In this document: positions 9,472-18,224 of the stretch, one piece after another
Position numbering within the stretch: the first letter of the stretch is position 1
Layout: each line of letters begins with the position of its first letter
From: Alicyclobacillus fructus
GTDB taxonomy: Bacteria > Bacillota > Bacilli > Alicyclobacillales > Alicyclobacillaceae
Length of the DNA: 64,000 nucleotides
NCBI RefSeq assembly: GCF_017329605.1
Contig: NZ_JAFMTY010000005.1
Location: forward strand, 62,001-126,000
Direction: 5' to 3'
The notes under the pieces: generated by a model
The model's input: the letters and a program-made list of their open reading frames with translations, nothing else
Told to the model about the DNA's origin: nothing
The model's database searches: none
Made by a program: the position numbers and the translations under genes

Positions 9472-10430
9472 GCCTGGTCTTGTGCGTATGCGTCAATGAT
9501 CTTTTGAACCAGATGATGCCTGACGACGTCCGACGGACTGAACGTGTGAAACGCAATGCCCGGTATTCCGCGCAACACGCGCTGCGCATGCACCAGACCG
9601 GACAATTTGCCCGTCGGAAGGTCGATCTGCGTCACATCGCCCGTGATCACCATCTTCGAATGGAACCCAAGGCGAGTCAGGAACATTTTCATCTGTTCAA
9701 TCGTCGTATTCTGCGCTTCGTCGAGGATGACGTAACTGTCTTCGAGCGTCCGCCCGCGCATGTAGGCGAGCGGCGCAATTTCGATGTTCCCGCGCTCGAG
9801 CGCGCGGATCACCTGCTCCTGCCCGTAAATGTCGTGCAGCGCGTCATAGAGCGGCCGCAAATACGGGTCCACCTTCTCCTGAAGATCGCCCGGAAGAAAG
9901 CCCAGCTTCTCACCCGCCTCGACGGCCGGACGAGTCAGCACGATGCGCTTGACCTCTCCGCGCTTCAACGCCATCACGGCCATGGCCACCGCGAGATACG
10001 TCTTCCCTGTTCCCGCGGGTCCGACGCCAAACACGATGTCGTTCCGCCGAATGGCGTCCACGTACCGCCTCTGCCCCAGCGTCTTCACGCGGATGGCCTT
10101 GCCCTTGTAGGTGGTGCCAATCTCCGTCGTGTACACATCGATCACGTCGTCGAGATCGCCCGCATGCGCCATTTCAATCATGTATCGGTAATCCGATTCG
10201 CCGAGCTGCATGCCGCGGCGAACCAAGGTGGTGACCACGCTCAACAGGTGCTGCAGGCGCGAGACCTCGTCCTCGTCGCCCACGAATTGAATCTCCGTTC
10301 CGCGGACAATCACCTTCGCGGAAAACGCCTGACTGAGCAGGTGCAAAAGCAAATCGTTCGGCCCGAGTGCCTGCACCGCTTCCTCGTTCGTCGGAAACAC
10401 CCACTTCTTTGTCGCCGTCTGCTCAGCCAA
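9459..10430 (-). CDS. phoH: PhoH family ATPase
   Basis: About 323 residues. This is a cytoplasmic P-loop ATPase related to superfamily 1 helicases; its exact role is uncertain, but it is always near ybeY in Firmicutes, suggesting RNA metabolism. Walker A is GPAGTGKTYLAVA, Walker B is SYVILDEAQNTT, and EQMKMFLTRLG and VVRHHLVQKII follow. I place the start at a TTG at 10430, 19 bases after the yqfD stop, with GGACGGGG upstream; this gives the usual family length, whereas a longer frame would overlap yqfD by over 400 bases. Confidence 0.92.
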   Translation of the reverse strand: MAEQTATKKWVFPTNEEAVQALGPNDLLLHLLSQAFSAKVIVRGTEIQFVGDEDEVSRLQHLLSVVTTLVRRGMQLGESDYRYMIEMAHAGDLDDVIDVYTTEIGTTYKGKAIRVKTLGQRRYVDAIRRNDIVFGVGPAGTGKTYLAVAMAVMALKRGEVKRIVLTRPAVEAGEKLGFLPGDLQEKVDPYLRPLYDALHDIYGQEQVIRALERGNIEIAPLAYMRGRTLEDSYVILDEAQNTTIEQMKMFLTRLGFHSKMVITGDVTQIDLPTGKLSGLVHAQRVLRGIPGIAFHTFSPSDVVRHHLVQKIIDAYAQDQARQG

Positions 10431-10449
10431 CGATGCACCATCCCCGTCC

Positions 10450-11664
10450 TTACGATTGCGCCGCGCCAGCGGACTTTGGCATGGCTTCCGTCTCCGGGAT
10501 GGGGGCGGGAGCGCCGATGTCCTGTTGGACGCGCGTAAGTATGGTCGCGTATAGAGTACCACGCTCAAGACGTTCCTGTAAAACGGATTGCCCCAAAATG
10601 ACCATGTCTCCGCCGGCGAGAGATCGAACGTCCGAAGCGGCCATGACGAGCGCCTCCGCCCGCGCCGCCGCGGCATCGACCTGCAATACGGCCGGTTTGA
10701 CCTCATACAGCGTCGCGTGCACCCACTGCACCGGAAGGCGCCAAGACCCCACGCGCCAATCGGTGTCGCGATCGCGCTCGTAGGTCGCTGGCGGCGCCTC
10801 CTGAAACCCCCACACGCGCAGACGAGCCGTGCCAATTTGCAGGTAGTCGCGAGAGACAAACGCGCCGGTCAACCCTTGCTGCGAGATGCGAAGGGGGATG
10901 GACACGTCGGAGGTGTACCAGACCTCCGCGTAGACGTGGCCGCTTGCAGGCACGTTGGGTCCTCCATCCGTCAGGCGGCCGGAAATGAGCACCTGCCCTG
11001 GCTGCACCAGTTGGTTGGGCTTGACCAGCACGCGGCCGCGAGACGCCTGCACGTCGAGAATGACCCCCGGCCGCGTGGCGACGATATTGCACGGCTGGCG
11101 ATTCGCCTCAGGCACGCCAGGGATCTTGGGAATCCCACGCACCACGGCCACGGATCCCTTCAACTCCACGCCCACCCAGACGTAGTTCTGGGCCCGAGCC
11201 ACGATGCGCTCCGCGAGCTCGGCAGGCGGCGCGAGCCGGGATTTCCATTGCCCGACTTCCAGCCCTGCTTCAACCGCGGCCTGGCGCAATTCCGCCTCCT
11301 GGTCCTCTCCCTCCGCGCCCTGAATGTCGATCCGCCACACGATCGACGAGAGCGCATAGAGAATGGCGACAAACGCAAAAGCGCCGACCGCGAACGCCTT
11401 CCGCCTCCACAGCCGCCTCCCGAGAAAAGGAGCCCCGTGCCGCTCCACGATGCGGAACTTCACATTCAGCGCGCGGCGCGAGCTGATCAAGCTCCGAAGT
11501 CCCGCGACGCTCACGCGGAGCATCACGCCATCCGCCACAAAGCGCACATCTCGTACGACGATGCCCTGCCGCTGCAGCCGGGCGACGCACTGCCGGGCGC
11601 CCGGCCCAGAGACCACCAACGTCGCAGACCCCCGCCAAAACCACTCGAATCGCGAGTCGCTCAC
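10450..11664 (-). CDS. yqfD: Sporulation protein YqfD
   Basis: About 404 residues. A cytoplasmic N-terminal region of some 90 residues is followed by one membrane helix (KAFAVGAFAFVAILYALSS) and a long extracytoplasmic part, the layout of YqfD/SpoIV-type sporulation proteins. Bacillus yqfD belongs to the SigmaE regulon; its mechanism is not known. The GTG start at 11664 overlaps the yqfC stop in a GTGA, and the pair is always adjacent in spore formers. Confidence 0.88.
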   Translation of the reverse strand: MSDSRFEWFWRGSATLVVSGPGARQCVARLQRQGIVVRDVRFVADGVMLRVSVAGLRSLISSRRALNVKFRIVERHGAPFLGRRLWRRKAFAVGAFAFVAILYALSSIVWRIDIQGAEGEDQEAELRQAAVEAGLEVGQWKSRLAPPAELAERIVARAQNYVWVGVELKGSVAVVRGIPKIPGVPEANRQPCNIVATRPGVILDVQASRGRVLVKPNQLVQPGQVLISGRLTDGGPNVPASGHVYAEVWYTSDVSIPLRISQQGLTGAFVSRDYLQIGTARLRVWGFQEAPPATYERDRDTDWRVGSWRLPVQWVHATLYEVKPAVLQVDAAAARAEALVMAASDVRSLAGGDMVILGQSVLQERLERGTLYATILTRVQQDIGAPAPIPETEAMPKSAGAAQS

Positions 11665-11945
11665 CGGGGCCCACCTCCGAACGACAGGTGGCGAACGCGC
11701 CCCACCGCGTGAATCTCGCGTTCCGTCACGAGTTTGATGACAAAGGATTCCCCCTCGATCTCGACGACGCGATCGCCCAAGTCGCAGGAAATCCGGTCGG
11801 GGGCCACCTCCATCAGCGCCTTGGCGCCTTCGATGATCAACTCGTCGCCCACGACGGTCACTCGAGCCACTGGTTCGACGGCATCCGGCGGAAGATGCAA
11901 CAGTTCCCCCGCGCGCCGCTTGAATGAAGACGTCCATCCCGGCAT
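11661..11945 (-). CDS. yqfC: Sporulation protein YqfC
   Basis: 94 residues, the normal size. YqfC has a small YabP-like domain; here VARVTVVGDELIIEGAKALMEV and DRVVEIEGESFVI are the recognisable beta-rich repeats. It is needed at the outer forespore stage in relatives and is paired with YqfD. I start at the ATG at 11945 (GGGGAGGA upstream) rather than at 11990, which would add 15 residues not seen in the family. Confidence 0.88.
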   Translation of the reverse strand: MPGWTSSFKRRAGELLHLPPDAVEPVARVTVVGDELIIEGAKALMEVAPDRISCDLGDRVVEIEGESFVIKLVTEREIHAVGRVRHLSFGGGPR

Positions 11946-11964
11946 GGCCCATTCCTCCCCCTGG

Positions 11965-11994
11965 ATGACTATGCGAGACAGGCTCGCCATAACA
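11965..11994 (-). promoter_or_regulatory. Possible SigmaE-type promoter for yqfC-yqfD
   Basis: On the minus strand CATAGTCAT (11973-11965) resembles the SigmaE -10 CATACAnT, and TGTTATG (11994-11988) lies about 14-15 bases before it. In Bacillus yqfC-yqfD are SigmaE controlled, which is the main support; the match itself is modest. Confidence 0.3.
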
Positions 11995-12013
11995 CCAGGC
12001 GGGAACGGGCCGG

Positions 12014-12054
12014 AGAAGAAACGTGAGGAGCCGCCCGAAGGAACGGCTCCTCAC
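12014..12054 (-). terminator. Rho-independent terminator after yqeY
   Basis: An 11-bp perfect stem (GTGAGGAGCCG with CGGCTCCTCAC, loop of 10) is followed on the minus strand by GTTTCTTCT. It ends the rpsU-yqeY transcript just before yqfC. Confidence 0.8.
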
Positions 12055-12078
12055 CCGTGTTCCATATTCATCCGCGAT

Positions 12079-12522
12079 TCACGCGAGCAGGCTCTCGACA
12101 ATCTGCTGGACACGGCGGCCATCTGCGCGCCCGCGCACCGCCGGCATCAGTTCGCGCATGACCTTGCCCATGTCGGCCTTCCCCGAAGCGCCGACCCGAG
12201 TCATCACGTCTTTGGCCAACTCCGCGATCTCGTCGTCACCGAGTTGCGCCGGCAGATACGACTCGAGCACGGCAATCTCCCGCTCGGCCTGCTCGATGAG
12301 ATCCGTCCGATTTGCATCGCGAAACGCCTGGAGGGAATCTCGGCGCTGCTTGATCTCCTTCTGAATGACGGCCACGACGTCATCGTCCGTCAGCGCCCGG
12401 CCCAATTCGATTTCTCGATTCTTGGCCGCCGATTTCACCATCCGGATGACGGAGAGCCGGATCTTGTCCTTGTCTCTCATCGCCTGTTTGAGGTCGTCAT
12501 TCAGTTGATCAAGGAATGCCAT
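12079..12522 (-). CDS. yqeY: GatB/YqeY domain protein
   Basis: 147 residues, a complete YqeY protein: MAFLDQLNDDLKQAMRDKDK at the start, IQKEIKQRRDSLQAF in the middle, and the helical tail domain with YLPAQLGDDEI and GKADMGKVMREL. The tail domain is shared with GatB, the amidotransferase subunit for Asn/Gln tRNA, so tRNA binding is suspected, but no function is proven. It follows rpsU by about 20 bases, the usual partner in Firmicutes, and GGGAGG lies before the ATG. Confidence 0.92.
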   Translation of the reverse strand: MAFLDQLNDDLKQAMRDKDKIRLSVIRMVKSAAKNREIELGRALTDDDVVAVIQKEIKQRRDSLQAFRDANRTDLIEQAEREIAVLESYLPAQLGDDEIAELAKDVMTRVGASGKADMGKVMRELMPAVRGRADGRRVQQIVESLLA

Positions 12523-12543
12523 GATGGTTCCTCCCGATAGACC

Positions 12544-12726
12544 TCAGTAGCTGCGGCGGCGCTTGCGCTGAGCTGCCTGGGCCTTCTTCTTGCGCGCGAC
12601 GCTCGGCTTCTCGTAGTGCTCGCGCTTGCGAACCTCCGCCAACACGCCGTCGCGGGCCATCTGCTTCTTGAACCGCCTCAGCGCGCTGTCGATGGACTCA
12701 TTCTTGCGCAGACGGACTTCCGACAT
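12544..12726 (-). CDS. rpsU: 30S ribosomal protein S21
   Basis: 60 residues, typical of bS21. It starts [20 protein letters not shown] and ends in the basic [14 protein letters not shown] tail. S21 binds near the anti-Shine-Dalgarno end of 16S rRNA. I use the ATG at 12726, preceded by GGGGAGGGGATCTC; an upstream GTG at 12750 is not needed. It heads the rpsU-yqeY unit. Confidence 0.97.
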   Translation of the reverse strand: MSEVRLRKNESIDSALRRFKKQMARDGVLAEVRKREHYEKPSVARKKKAQAAQRKRRRSY

Positions 12727-12761
12727 GAGATCCCCTCCCCCCGGACACATCAGTTGTGGCC

Positions 12762-12790
12762 ATTATAGTACAGCAGGAAATGCTCGTCAA
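12762..12790 (-). promoter_or_regulatory. SigA promoter for rpsU-yqeY
   Basis: TTGACG (12790-12785) and a perfect TATAAT (12767-12762) are spaced by 17 bases on the minus strand, about 35 bases upstream of the rpsU start. This is among the best promoters in the window. Confidence 0.85.
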
Positions 12791-12846
12791 ACACGCATGC
12801 TTCCGCGGTTGGTCGCATAGGTTGTCCTAGAACGGGAGGGAGGCGC

Positions 12847-13782
12847 ATGATCACCCACATCGTCGCGACGTGCCTGTCCCTCGTCGCCTTCCTCGGCGGC
12901 CTTCGCCTGATGCGATCCGGCTTCGAGCGAATGGCGGAAGGGCGCCTCGCGCGCCTGATCCGGACGGCTGCGTCGACGCCCACGCGCGGTATCGTCACGG
13001 GGGCTTTGAGCACGGCGCTCTTGCAATCGTCCGGAGCGGTCACCGCCATCACCGTCGGACTGGTCGCCGCGGGCAGCCTGGACTTCGCGAGCGGCCTCGG
13101 GCTTGTGCTCGGCGCCAACGTGGGCACCACCGTCACGCCGCAACTGCTCCACCTGAACCTGTGGGGCATCGCGCTTCCCGCCCTTGGCATCGGCATGATT
13201 CTCTCGCTGTCGCCGAGGCGCGGCCAAAGGCCGCTCGGCGAAGGCCTGGTTGGCTTCGCCTGCCTCTTCATTGCGCTTCAGGCGCTCGCCGCCGCCCTTC
13301 GCCCGCTGGCGTCGGCGCCCTTCTTTCGCCACATCCTCGCCGCGTCCGGGCACCAGATCCTTTGGGCGGCGCTCGCCGGCTGTGTCCTGAGCGCCCTCGT
13401 GCAGTCGTCCACCGCCACCACGCTGATCGCGATGGCCCTCGCAGACGGGCACATGATTCCGCTGGCGGGCGGGATCGCCATCGCGCTCGGCGCCAACGTC
13501 GGAACCTGCCTGACGTCGATCCTTGCGGCCATCGGCACGCCGCGCCCCGCCCAGCGCATTGCGCTCGCCCACGTGCTGCTGAACGCGCTCGGCGTCGCAC
13601 TGGCCCTTCCCATTTTGCATCCGTTGACCACTGCGATCGCGGCCGTATCCCCGTCACCCGGCCAAGCCGTCGCCAACGCCAACACCGCGTTCAACGCTCT
13701 CTGCACGCTGGCCGCCTGGCCGTTCACGCGGTCGTTCGCGCAGCTGCTCACGCGGATGCTGCCCGACGCGCCGGCCGCGTGA
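12847..13782 (+). CDS. Na+/phosphate cotransporter family (PF02690) membrane protein, YqeW-like
   Basis: 311 residues, nearly all hydrophobic with about eight membrane spans. It holds the two inverted repeats of the Na/Pi-II family: TALLQSSGAVTAITVGLV with GLVLGANVGTTVT (about residues 56-100) and ALVQSSTATTLIAMAL with IALGANVGTCLTS (about 180-225); the QSS motifs form the substrate path. Likely exports or imports phosphate with sodium. There is no C-terminal PhoU-like domain, unlike the longer relatives. It is one of the few plus-strand genes, divergent from rpsU and facing the fusion gene that ends 6 bases away. GGGAGG lies before the ATG. Confidence 0.88.
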   Translation: MITHIVATCLSLVAFLGGLRLMRSGFERMAEGRLARLIRTAASTPTRGIVTGALSTALLQSSGAVTAITVGLVAAGSLDFASGLGLVLGANVGTTVTPQLLHLNLWGIALPALGIGMILSLSPRRGQRPLGEGLVGFACLFIALQALAAALRPLASAPFFRHILAASGHQILWAALAGCVLSALVQSSTATTLIAMALADGHMIPLAGGIAIALGANVGTCLTSILAAIGTPRPAQRIALAHVLLNALGVALALPILHPLTTAIAAVSPSPGQAVANANTAFNALCTLAAWPFTRSFAQLLTRMLPDAPAA

Positions 13783-13787
13783 GCCGG

Positions 13788-15086
13788 TCACGCTTCGTCC
13801 AACAGCTTGAGCGCGGATGACGTGCCAAGCCGGTCGGCGCCAAACCGCAGGAGATGCCGCGCCGCCCCAGGCGTGCGAATGCCTCCGCTGGCCTTCACGC
13901 CCGCCATCCCTCCGACCGCAAGCGCCATCAGCGCCACGTCCGCCGGGCGGGCACCCGCCGCGTGATAGCCTGTCGACGTCTTGACGAAGTCCGCGCCCGC
14001 CGCCGCGGACACCAGGGCGCCCTTGACCACGGCATCCGGTGTCAGCGCGCTCGTCTCCAGGATGACCTTCACGGGAACGGCCGGCGATTTCAGCGACGCA
14101 GCCTCGACCACCGCGCGCACCGCCTGCGCATACGTCCACACGTCTCCCTCAGCCAGCGCGCCGATGGGCCCCACCATGTCGATCTCGTCCGCACCTGCCG
14201 CCACCGCCTCGATCGCCTCCTGGCGCATGGCGTTGACCGTCTGCGTCCCATGCGGAAAGCCGATCACCGTGCACACCCGCACGCCGCTTTGCGCGAGAAC
14301 GCGCTTCGCGAGCGGCACATGGCGCGGTGAGACGCACACCATCGGCAGCCCGTGATTCACGGCCTCCAGGCACAGGTTGGCCACGTCGATCTCGCTCGCC
14401 TCCGGCTTCAGAAGCGTCGATTCGATGGCCTTCCTGACCGCGTCGTCTTCGACCTCACGCGGCAAGGACACATGCCCGGGATCCGGCAGACGTAGCTCTG
14501 GGAACGTCACGGCCAACTCGTCCCGGCACGCCTGCAACAGCCGTCGGGCCACAGGCTCGGCGACTTGCCAAGCCGCGACGAGATCGTCCCAAGGCGCATC
14601 CGGGCCGAGCGCCCGCCAAGCCTCCTCCAGGCGGCCATCCCGCCAAGCGAGAAGCGATTCCGCCTTGTCCAAGGCAAAGCGCCAGTTGGCGTAGCCCTGC
14701 CCGTCGTGGCGCCGCTTCGCCTCGTCCCAAGGCAGGAAATAGGCTCCGTTCACTTCCTCCGCCTGATGCACCGGCTCCGAACCGTCTTCCGCGATCATCA
14801 GGAACAGCCGCACCTGCTTGCGCACGGGCTCGCCGCCTCGCTCGATGCGGTACTCCACCCGCCCGACATCGCCTGCGATGCGCGCGATCACGCCCGTCTC
14901 CTCCTGCACCTCGCGCAGCGCCGCCTGCTCCCACGATTCCCCCGGCTCGAGATGCCCCTTGGGAAACGACACTTTGCCGTACTGATCGTCGATGAGCAGG
15001 ACCTCGCGCGCCCCGTTGCGCTGGCGCACCACGACACCGCCCGCCGCCCGTTCGATTCGAACCGTCACGACGTCATCCGCCCCCAT
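13788..15086 (-). CDS. Fusion protein: N-terminal Nudix hydrolase, C-terminal deoxyribose-phosphate aldolase (DeoC)
   Basis: 432 residues in one uninterrupted frame. Residues about 9-140 are a Nudix domain with an intact Nudix box: G44, E50, R58, E59, E62, E63 and G65 fall in the G-x5-E-x7-RE-x2-EE-x-G spacing. A helical linker (about 145-205) leads to a full DERA domain (about 213-430) with SPRHVPLA, GADEIDMVGPIGAL, the Schiff-base lysine in VKVILETS (K340), a second lysine in DFVKTSTGY (K369) and KASGGIRT. DERA cleaves 2-deoxyribose 5-phosphate to acetaldehyde and glyceraldehyde 3-phosphate; the Nudix partner could remove the diphosphate part of a damaged nucleotide. The start is ATG 15086 or a GTG at 15068 in a GTGA overlap with the mtaB stop. 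Confidence 0.88.
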   Translation of the reverse strand: MGADDVVTVRIERAAGGVVVRQRNGAREVLLIDDQYGKVSFPKGHLEPGESWEQAALREVQEETGVIARIAGDVGRVEYRIERGGEPVRKQVRLFLMIAEDGSEPVHQAEEVNGAYFLPWDEAKRRHDGQGYANWRFALDKAESLLAWRDGRLEEAWRALGPDAPWDDLVAAWQVAEPVARRLLQACRDELAVTFPELRLPDPGHVSLPREVEDDAVRKAIESTLLKPEASEIDVANLCLEAVNHGLPMVCVSPRHVPLAKRVLAQSGVRVCTVIGFPHGTQTVNAMRQEAIEAVAAGADEIDMVGPIGALAEGDVWTYAQAVRAVVEAASLKSPAVPVKVILETSALTPDAVVKGALVSAAAGADFVKTSTGYHAAGARPADVALMALAVGGMAGVKASGGIRTPGAARHLLRFGADRLGTSSALKLLDEA

Positions 15087-16474
15087 TCCACATCTTCTTC
15101 AGGGAACGTCACCTGCTCGAGAAAGGCCGCCCGGTGCACGCCCGGCCCCAGATCCGTCATCCGCACGCGAATGACCTCGCCGACCATCGACTCGAGCGGC
15201 GTGCCCGCAGGCGCTTCGAAGGCGACCCGGAGATAGTGGCCGTCGTAGCCCACGAGCATGCGCGATGCTTCGGGCAGATGGCCATACGCGCGGCGCACCT
15301 CCTCGTCCGCCGAGGTGAGCGGCGACTCGGCGATGACCTCGAGCTCCCTGCCGACGAACGAGGACGCGTACGCGCGGCGCAACTCTTCCCCGAGCGCGAT
15401 CATCCGCGCCACGCGCTCGCGCTTCACATCCTCCGGCACCTGATCCTTAAATTTGTACGCGGCCGTGCCCCGGCGCGGCGAATACGGGAACACGTGCAGC
15501 TGCGCGTAGCCCTGCTCCCGCACGAACGCGTACGTCTCCTCGAACTGTTCGTCCGTCTCGCCGGGAAAGCCGACGATCACGTCCGTCGTCACGGCGAGAT
15601 CCGGCAGGCGGCGCCGAAGCTCCTTCAACTTGTCCGCGTATTCCGCCGTGGTGTAGTGCCGGTGCATGCGCTGAAGCACGGGATCTGAGCCCGCCTGCAG
15701 AGGAATGTGCAGGTGCGGCACCACCTTGTTCGACGACGCGAGCACGTCCATCAGGCGATCGTCGATCTCGCTGGCCTCAATTGAGCTGATGCGAATGCGA
15801 AACGGCAGGTCGATGCGCTCGAGATCCAACAGGAGATCGGCGAGGCGGTAATTCTCGAAGTCCTCGCCGTATCCGCCCGTGTGAATCCCCGTGAGCACAA
15901 TCTCTCGATAGCCCGCACGCGCAAGCTTGGTCGCCTGCAGCACCACGTTCTCCGGCTTGCGGCTGCGGATGAGGCCCCGCGCGCGCGGGATGATGCAGAA
16001 CGTGCAGAAGTTGTTGCACCCGTCCTGGATCTTCAGGTTCGCGCGTGAGCGCTCTTCAAAGTAGGGCACGTCGAGTTCGTCAAACTCGGCGGCCTTCATG
16101 ATATTGCCCACCGCCAGGTACGGCCTCCGCTCCGCCAGGACCGACTCGACGTGATCGACAATCTTCGACTTCTGGTCGTTCCCCACGACCAGATCCACGC
16201 CCTGAATGCGCGCGATCTCGTCCGGCGCGATCTGAGCGTAGCAGCCCGTGACCACCACGACCGCGTCGGGATTGGTTCGGACCGCGCGGCGGATCATCTG
16301 CCGGCTCTTGCGATCGCCCGTGTGGGTGACCGTACAGGTGTTCACCACGTACACGTCCGCCTTGCTGTCAAACGGCACCTGCGTGTACCCGCGCCGCTTG
16401 AACGTCTGCCATATCCCCTCGGTGTCATAGAAGTTCACCTTGCAACCCAAGGTGTGAAACGCCACCGTCGGCAC
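15065..16474 (-). CDS. mtaB: tRNA (N6-threonylcarbamoyladenosine(37)-C2)-methylthiotransferase MtaB
   Basis: About 469 residues. It converts t6A37 to ms2t6A in ANN-reading tRNAs. Domains in order: UPF0004 (TLGCKVNFYDTEG, VNTCTVT, VVTGCYAQ giving three iron-sulfur cysteines), the radical SAM core with CNNFCTFCIIPRARG, and a C-terminal TRAM domain. The start is a GTG at 16474, four bases after the rsmE stop with GGGAGG eight bases upstream. The order prmA-rsmE-mtaB is conserved in Bacillus (yqeT-yqeU-yqeV). Confidence 0.95.
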   Translation of the reverse strand: MPTVAFHTLGCKVNFYDTEGIWQTFKRRGYTQVPFDSKADVYVVNTCTVTHTGDRKSRQMIRRAVRTNPDAVVVVTGCYAQIAPDEIARIQGVDLVVGNDQKSKIVDHVESVLAERRPYLAVGNIMKAAEFDELDVPYFEERSRANLKIQDGCNNFCTFCIIPRARGLIRSRKPENVVLQATKLARAGYREIVLTGIHTGGYGEDFENYRLADLLLDLERIDLPFRIRISSIEASEIDDRLMDVLASSNKVVPHLHIPLQAGSDPVLQRMHRHYTTAEYADKLKELRRRLPDLAVTTDVIVGFPGETDEQFEETYAFVREQGYAQLHVFPYSPRRGTAAYKFKDQVPEDVKRERVARMIALGEELRRAYASSFVGRELEVIAESPLTSADEEVRRAYGHLPEASRMLVGYDGHYLRVAFEAPAGTPLESMVGEVIRVRMTDLGPGVHRAAFLEQVTFPEEDVEWGRMTS

Positions 16475-16478
16475 CTTC

Positions 16479-17231
16479 TCAACCTCCCATGTCCCCCGAT
16501 TCAGCCAGTGCAATGGCGAGCGCGGCCGCGCCCGCGGTCTCCGTGCGCAAAATGCGCGGGCCGAGCGTGACGCAGAGACAGCGCGCGTCGCGCTCCGCCA
16601 CCCGCCTTTCCCCCTCTCCGAGACCGCCCTCGGGCCCTACCACGACAGCCGCCGGGCTGGCCGCATCCCGCGCCCGCAGAGCCGACACGATGCCTTTCGC
16701 CCGCTCTTCCTCGTCGAGCACGAGCACGCGCTCGACGCCGCGCTCTCTAAGAGCGCCAAGCGCCGCGCCGAAATCCCGCGCCCATACCACAAACGGCACA
16801 ACATCGCGTTGCGACTGCATCGCCGCTTCGCGCACGACCTTGCGCCAGCGCGCCAGCTTCTGCTCCACCTTTCCTTCGCCGGAGAGACGCACGATGGATC
16901 GCTCCGCTTCAAACACCACGAAGCCCGCGGCTCCTATCTCCGTGCACTTTTGCAGAATGATGTCCATCTTCTCTCCTTTGGCCAGACCTTGAGCCAGAAC
17001 GAAGTTTTGCTTCGGCTCGCTGGAAGGCGCGCGCTCGCGCAAGTGCACGCAAACCTGCCCAGGTCGCACATCGGCGATCTCGGCCCAGAACGGCCCGTTG
17101 GCGGCGGCAGCCACCAGCGTCTCGCCCGGCTTCGCCCGCAAAACGCGCGAAAAATGATGGCCGTCCTCGCCGCCGATCCACACCCGCGCCCCTTCCTCGC
17201 CATCCACGTCCAGGAACACGCGCGGAAGCAT
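16479..17231 (-). CDS. rsmE: 16S rRNA (uracil(1498)-N3)-methyltransferase RsmE
   Basis: 250 residues. An N-terminal PUA-like part with HHFSRVLRAKPGE is followed by the SPOUT knot methyltransferase with VGPEGGLGEGE and LGPRILRTETAGAAAL at the C-terminus, the hallmark of RsmE. It methylates U1498 in helix 44 of 16S rRNA. Its ATG overlaps the prmA stop by one base (TGATG). Confidence 0.95.
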   Translation of the reverse strand: MLPRVFLDVDGEEGARVWIGGEDGHHFSRVLRAKPGETLVAAAANGPFWAEIADVRPGQVCVHLRERAPSSEPKQNFVLAQGLAKGEKMDIILQKCTEIGAAGFVVFEAERSIVRLSGEGKVEQKLARWRKVVREAAMQSQRDVVPFVVWARDFGAALGALRERGVERVLVLDEEERAKGIVSALRARDAASPAAVVVGPEGGLGEGERRVAERDARCLCVTLGPRILRTETAGAAALAIALAESGDMGG

Positions 17232-18181
17232 CAGCGCCTCACCGCCAAAAGACTGACCCAGTCGTCCTTCTGCGCCCGGCGAACGATCGAAAATTCGTGC
17301 GCTCGCAGCGCCTGCTCGACCTGCTCGCGCTGGGATTCAATATACCCCGACGTCAAAAACCATCCTCCCGGCGCCAGTCGAGCGCGGACCTGCGGCACGA
17401 GCGCGATCACGACGTCGCGCAGGATGTTGGCGACCGCCAGATCGAACGTCTCGTCCGGGCGGAGCGCGGCCAACAGGTCGCCCTGGCGGACGTCCACGCG
17501 GGCTTCGAGCCCATTCTGGCGCACGTTCTCGGTTGCGGCGGACACGGCGACGGGATCGAGATCGATGGCCACAACGCGCTCGGCGCCGACGAGCGCCGCC
17601 GCGATCGCCAATACGCCCGTGCCCGTCCCGACATCCACCACACGCATGCCGGGTCGAACGACCTCCGTCAAGAGCTCGGCGCACATCTGGGTCGTCTGGT
17701 GATGGCCCGTGCCGAAGGCCATGCCGGGCTCAATGGCGATGACGCGCCGATCCCTGTACCGTTCAAGTTCCTCCGGCTCCGCCCAGATGGGCACAATCAC
17801 CAATGAATCTCCCACCGGGATGGGGTGATACTGTTCCTTCCAGGCGTCCTTCCAGGACGATTCATCCACCAGTTCCACGCGAACATCCGACGCCTGCGGC
17901 CCGGGATCCAGTCCGGCAAGCCGCACGCGGCTTACGGCGTTCCGCATCCGCTGCTCGATCTCGCCGCGATCATGCGTCTCCGGAAAGTAAACCGAGACCT
18001 CGACGTCCGGCGTGGGCGTCAACTGCTCGTCGAACCATTCGCCGAACCGCGGCGGCCTCACCTCCGCCGGAGAGATGCCTTCCATCTGCACGCCCTGCAC
18101 GTCCGGATAACCTTCCAGGACGGCGGACAGCGCATCTGCCGCTTCGTGCGCCACGCGCACGCGCACGTGCCACCAACGCAA
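17231..18181 (-). CDS. prmA: Ribosomal protein L11 methyltransferase PrmA
   Basis: About 316 residues. The N-terminal substrate-recognition domain (WWHVRVRVAHEAADAL) is followed by the methyltransferase with EPGMAFGTGHHQTTQM, VVDVGTGTGVLAIAAA and VAIDLDPVAV, and the catalytic-loop sequence VANILRDVV. PrmA trimethylates L11. I prefer the TTG at 18181, seven bases after GGAGG; a TTG two codons upstream (18187) sits too close to that site. It follows dnaJ with a 43-base gap. Confidence 0.94.
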   Translation of the reverse strand: MRWWHVRVRVAHEAADALSAVLEGYPDVQGVQMEGISPAEVRPPRFGEWFDEQLTPTPDVEVSVYFPETHDRGEIEQRMRNAVSRVRLAGLDPGPQASDVRVELVDESSWKDAWKEQYHPIPVGDSLVIVPIWAEPEELERYRDRRVIAIEPGMAFGTGHHQTTQMCAELLTEVVRPGMRVVDVGTGTGVLAIAAALVGAERVVAIDLDPVAVSAATENVRQNGLEARVDVRQGDLLAALRPDETFDLAVANILRDVVIALVPQVRARLAPGGWFLTSGYIESQREQVEQALRAHEFSIVRRAQKDDWVSLLAVRR

Positions 18182-18224
18182 AGCCAAGCCTCCTCGTCAA
18201 CCCCACCATGATCTTGTTCAGCCA

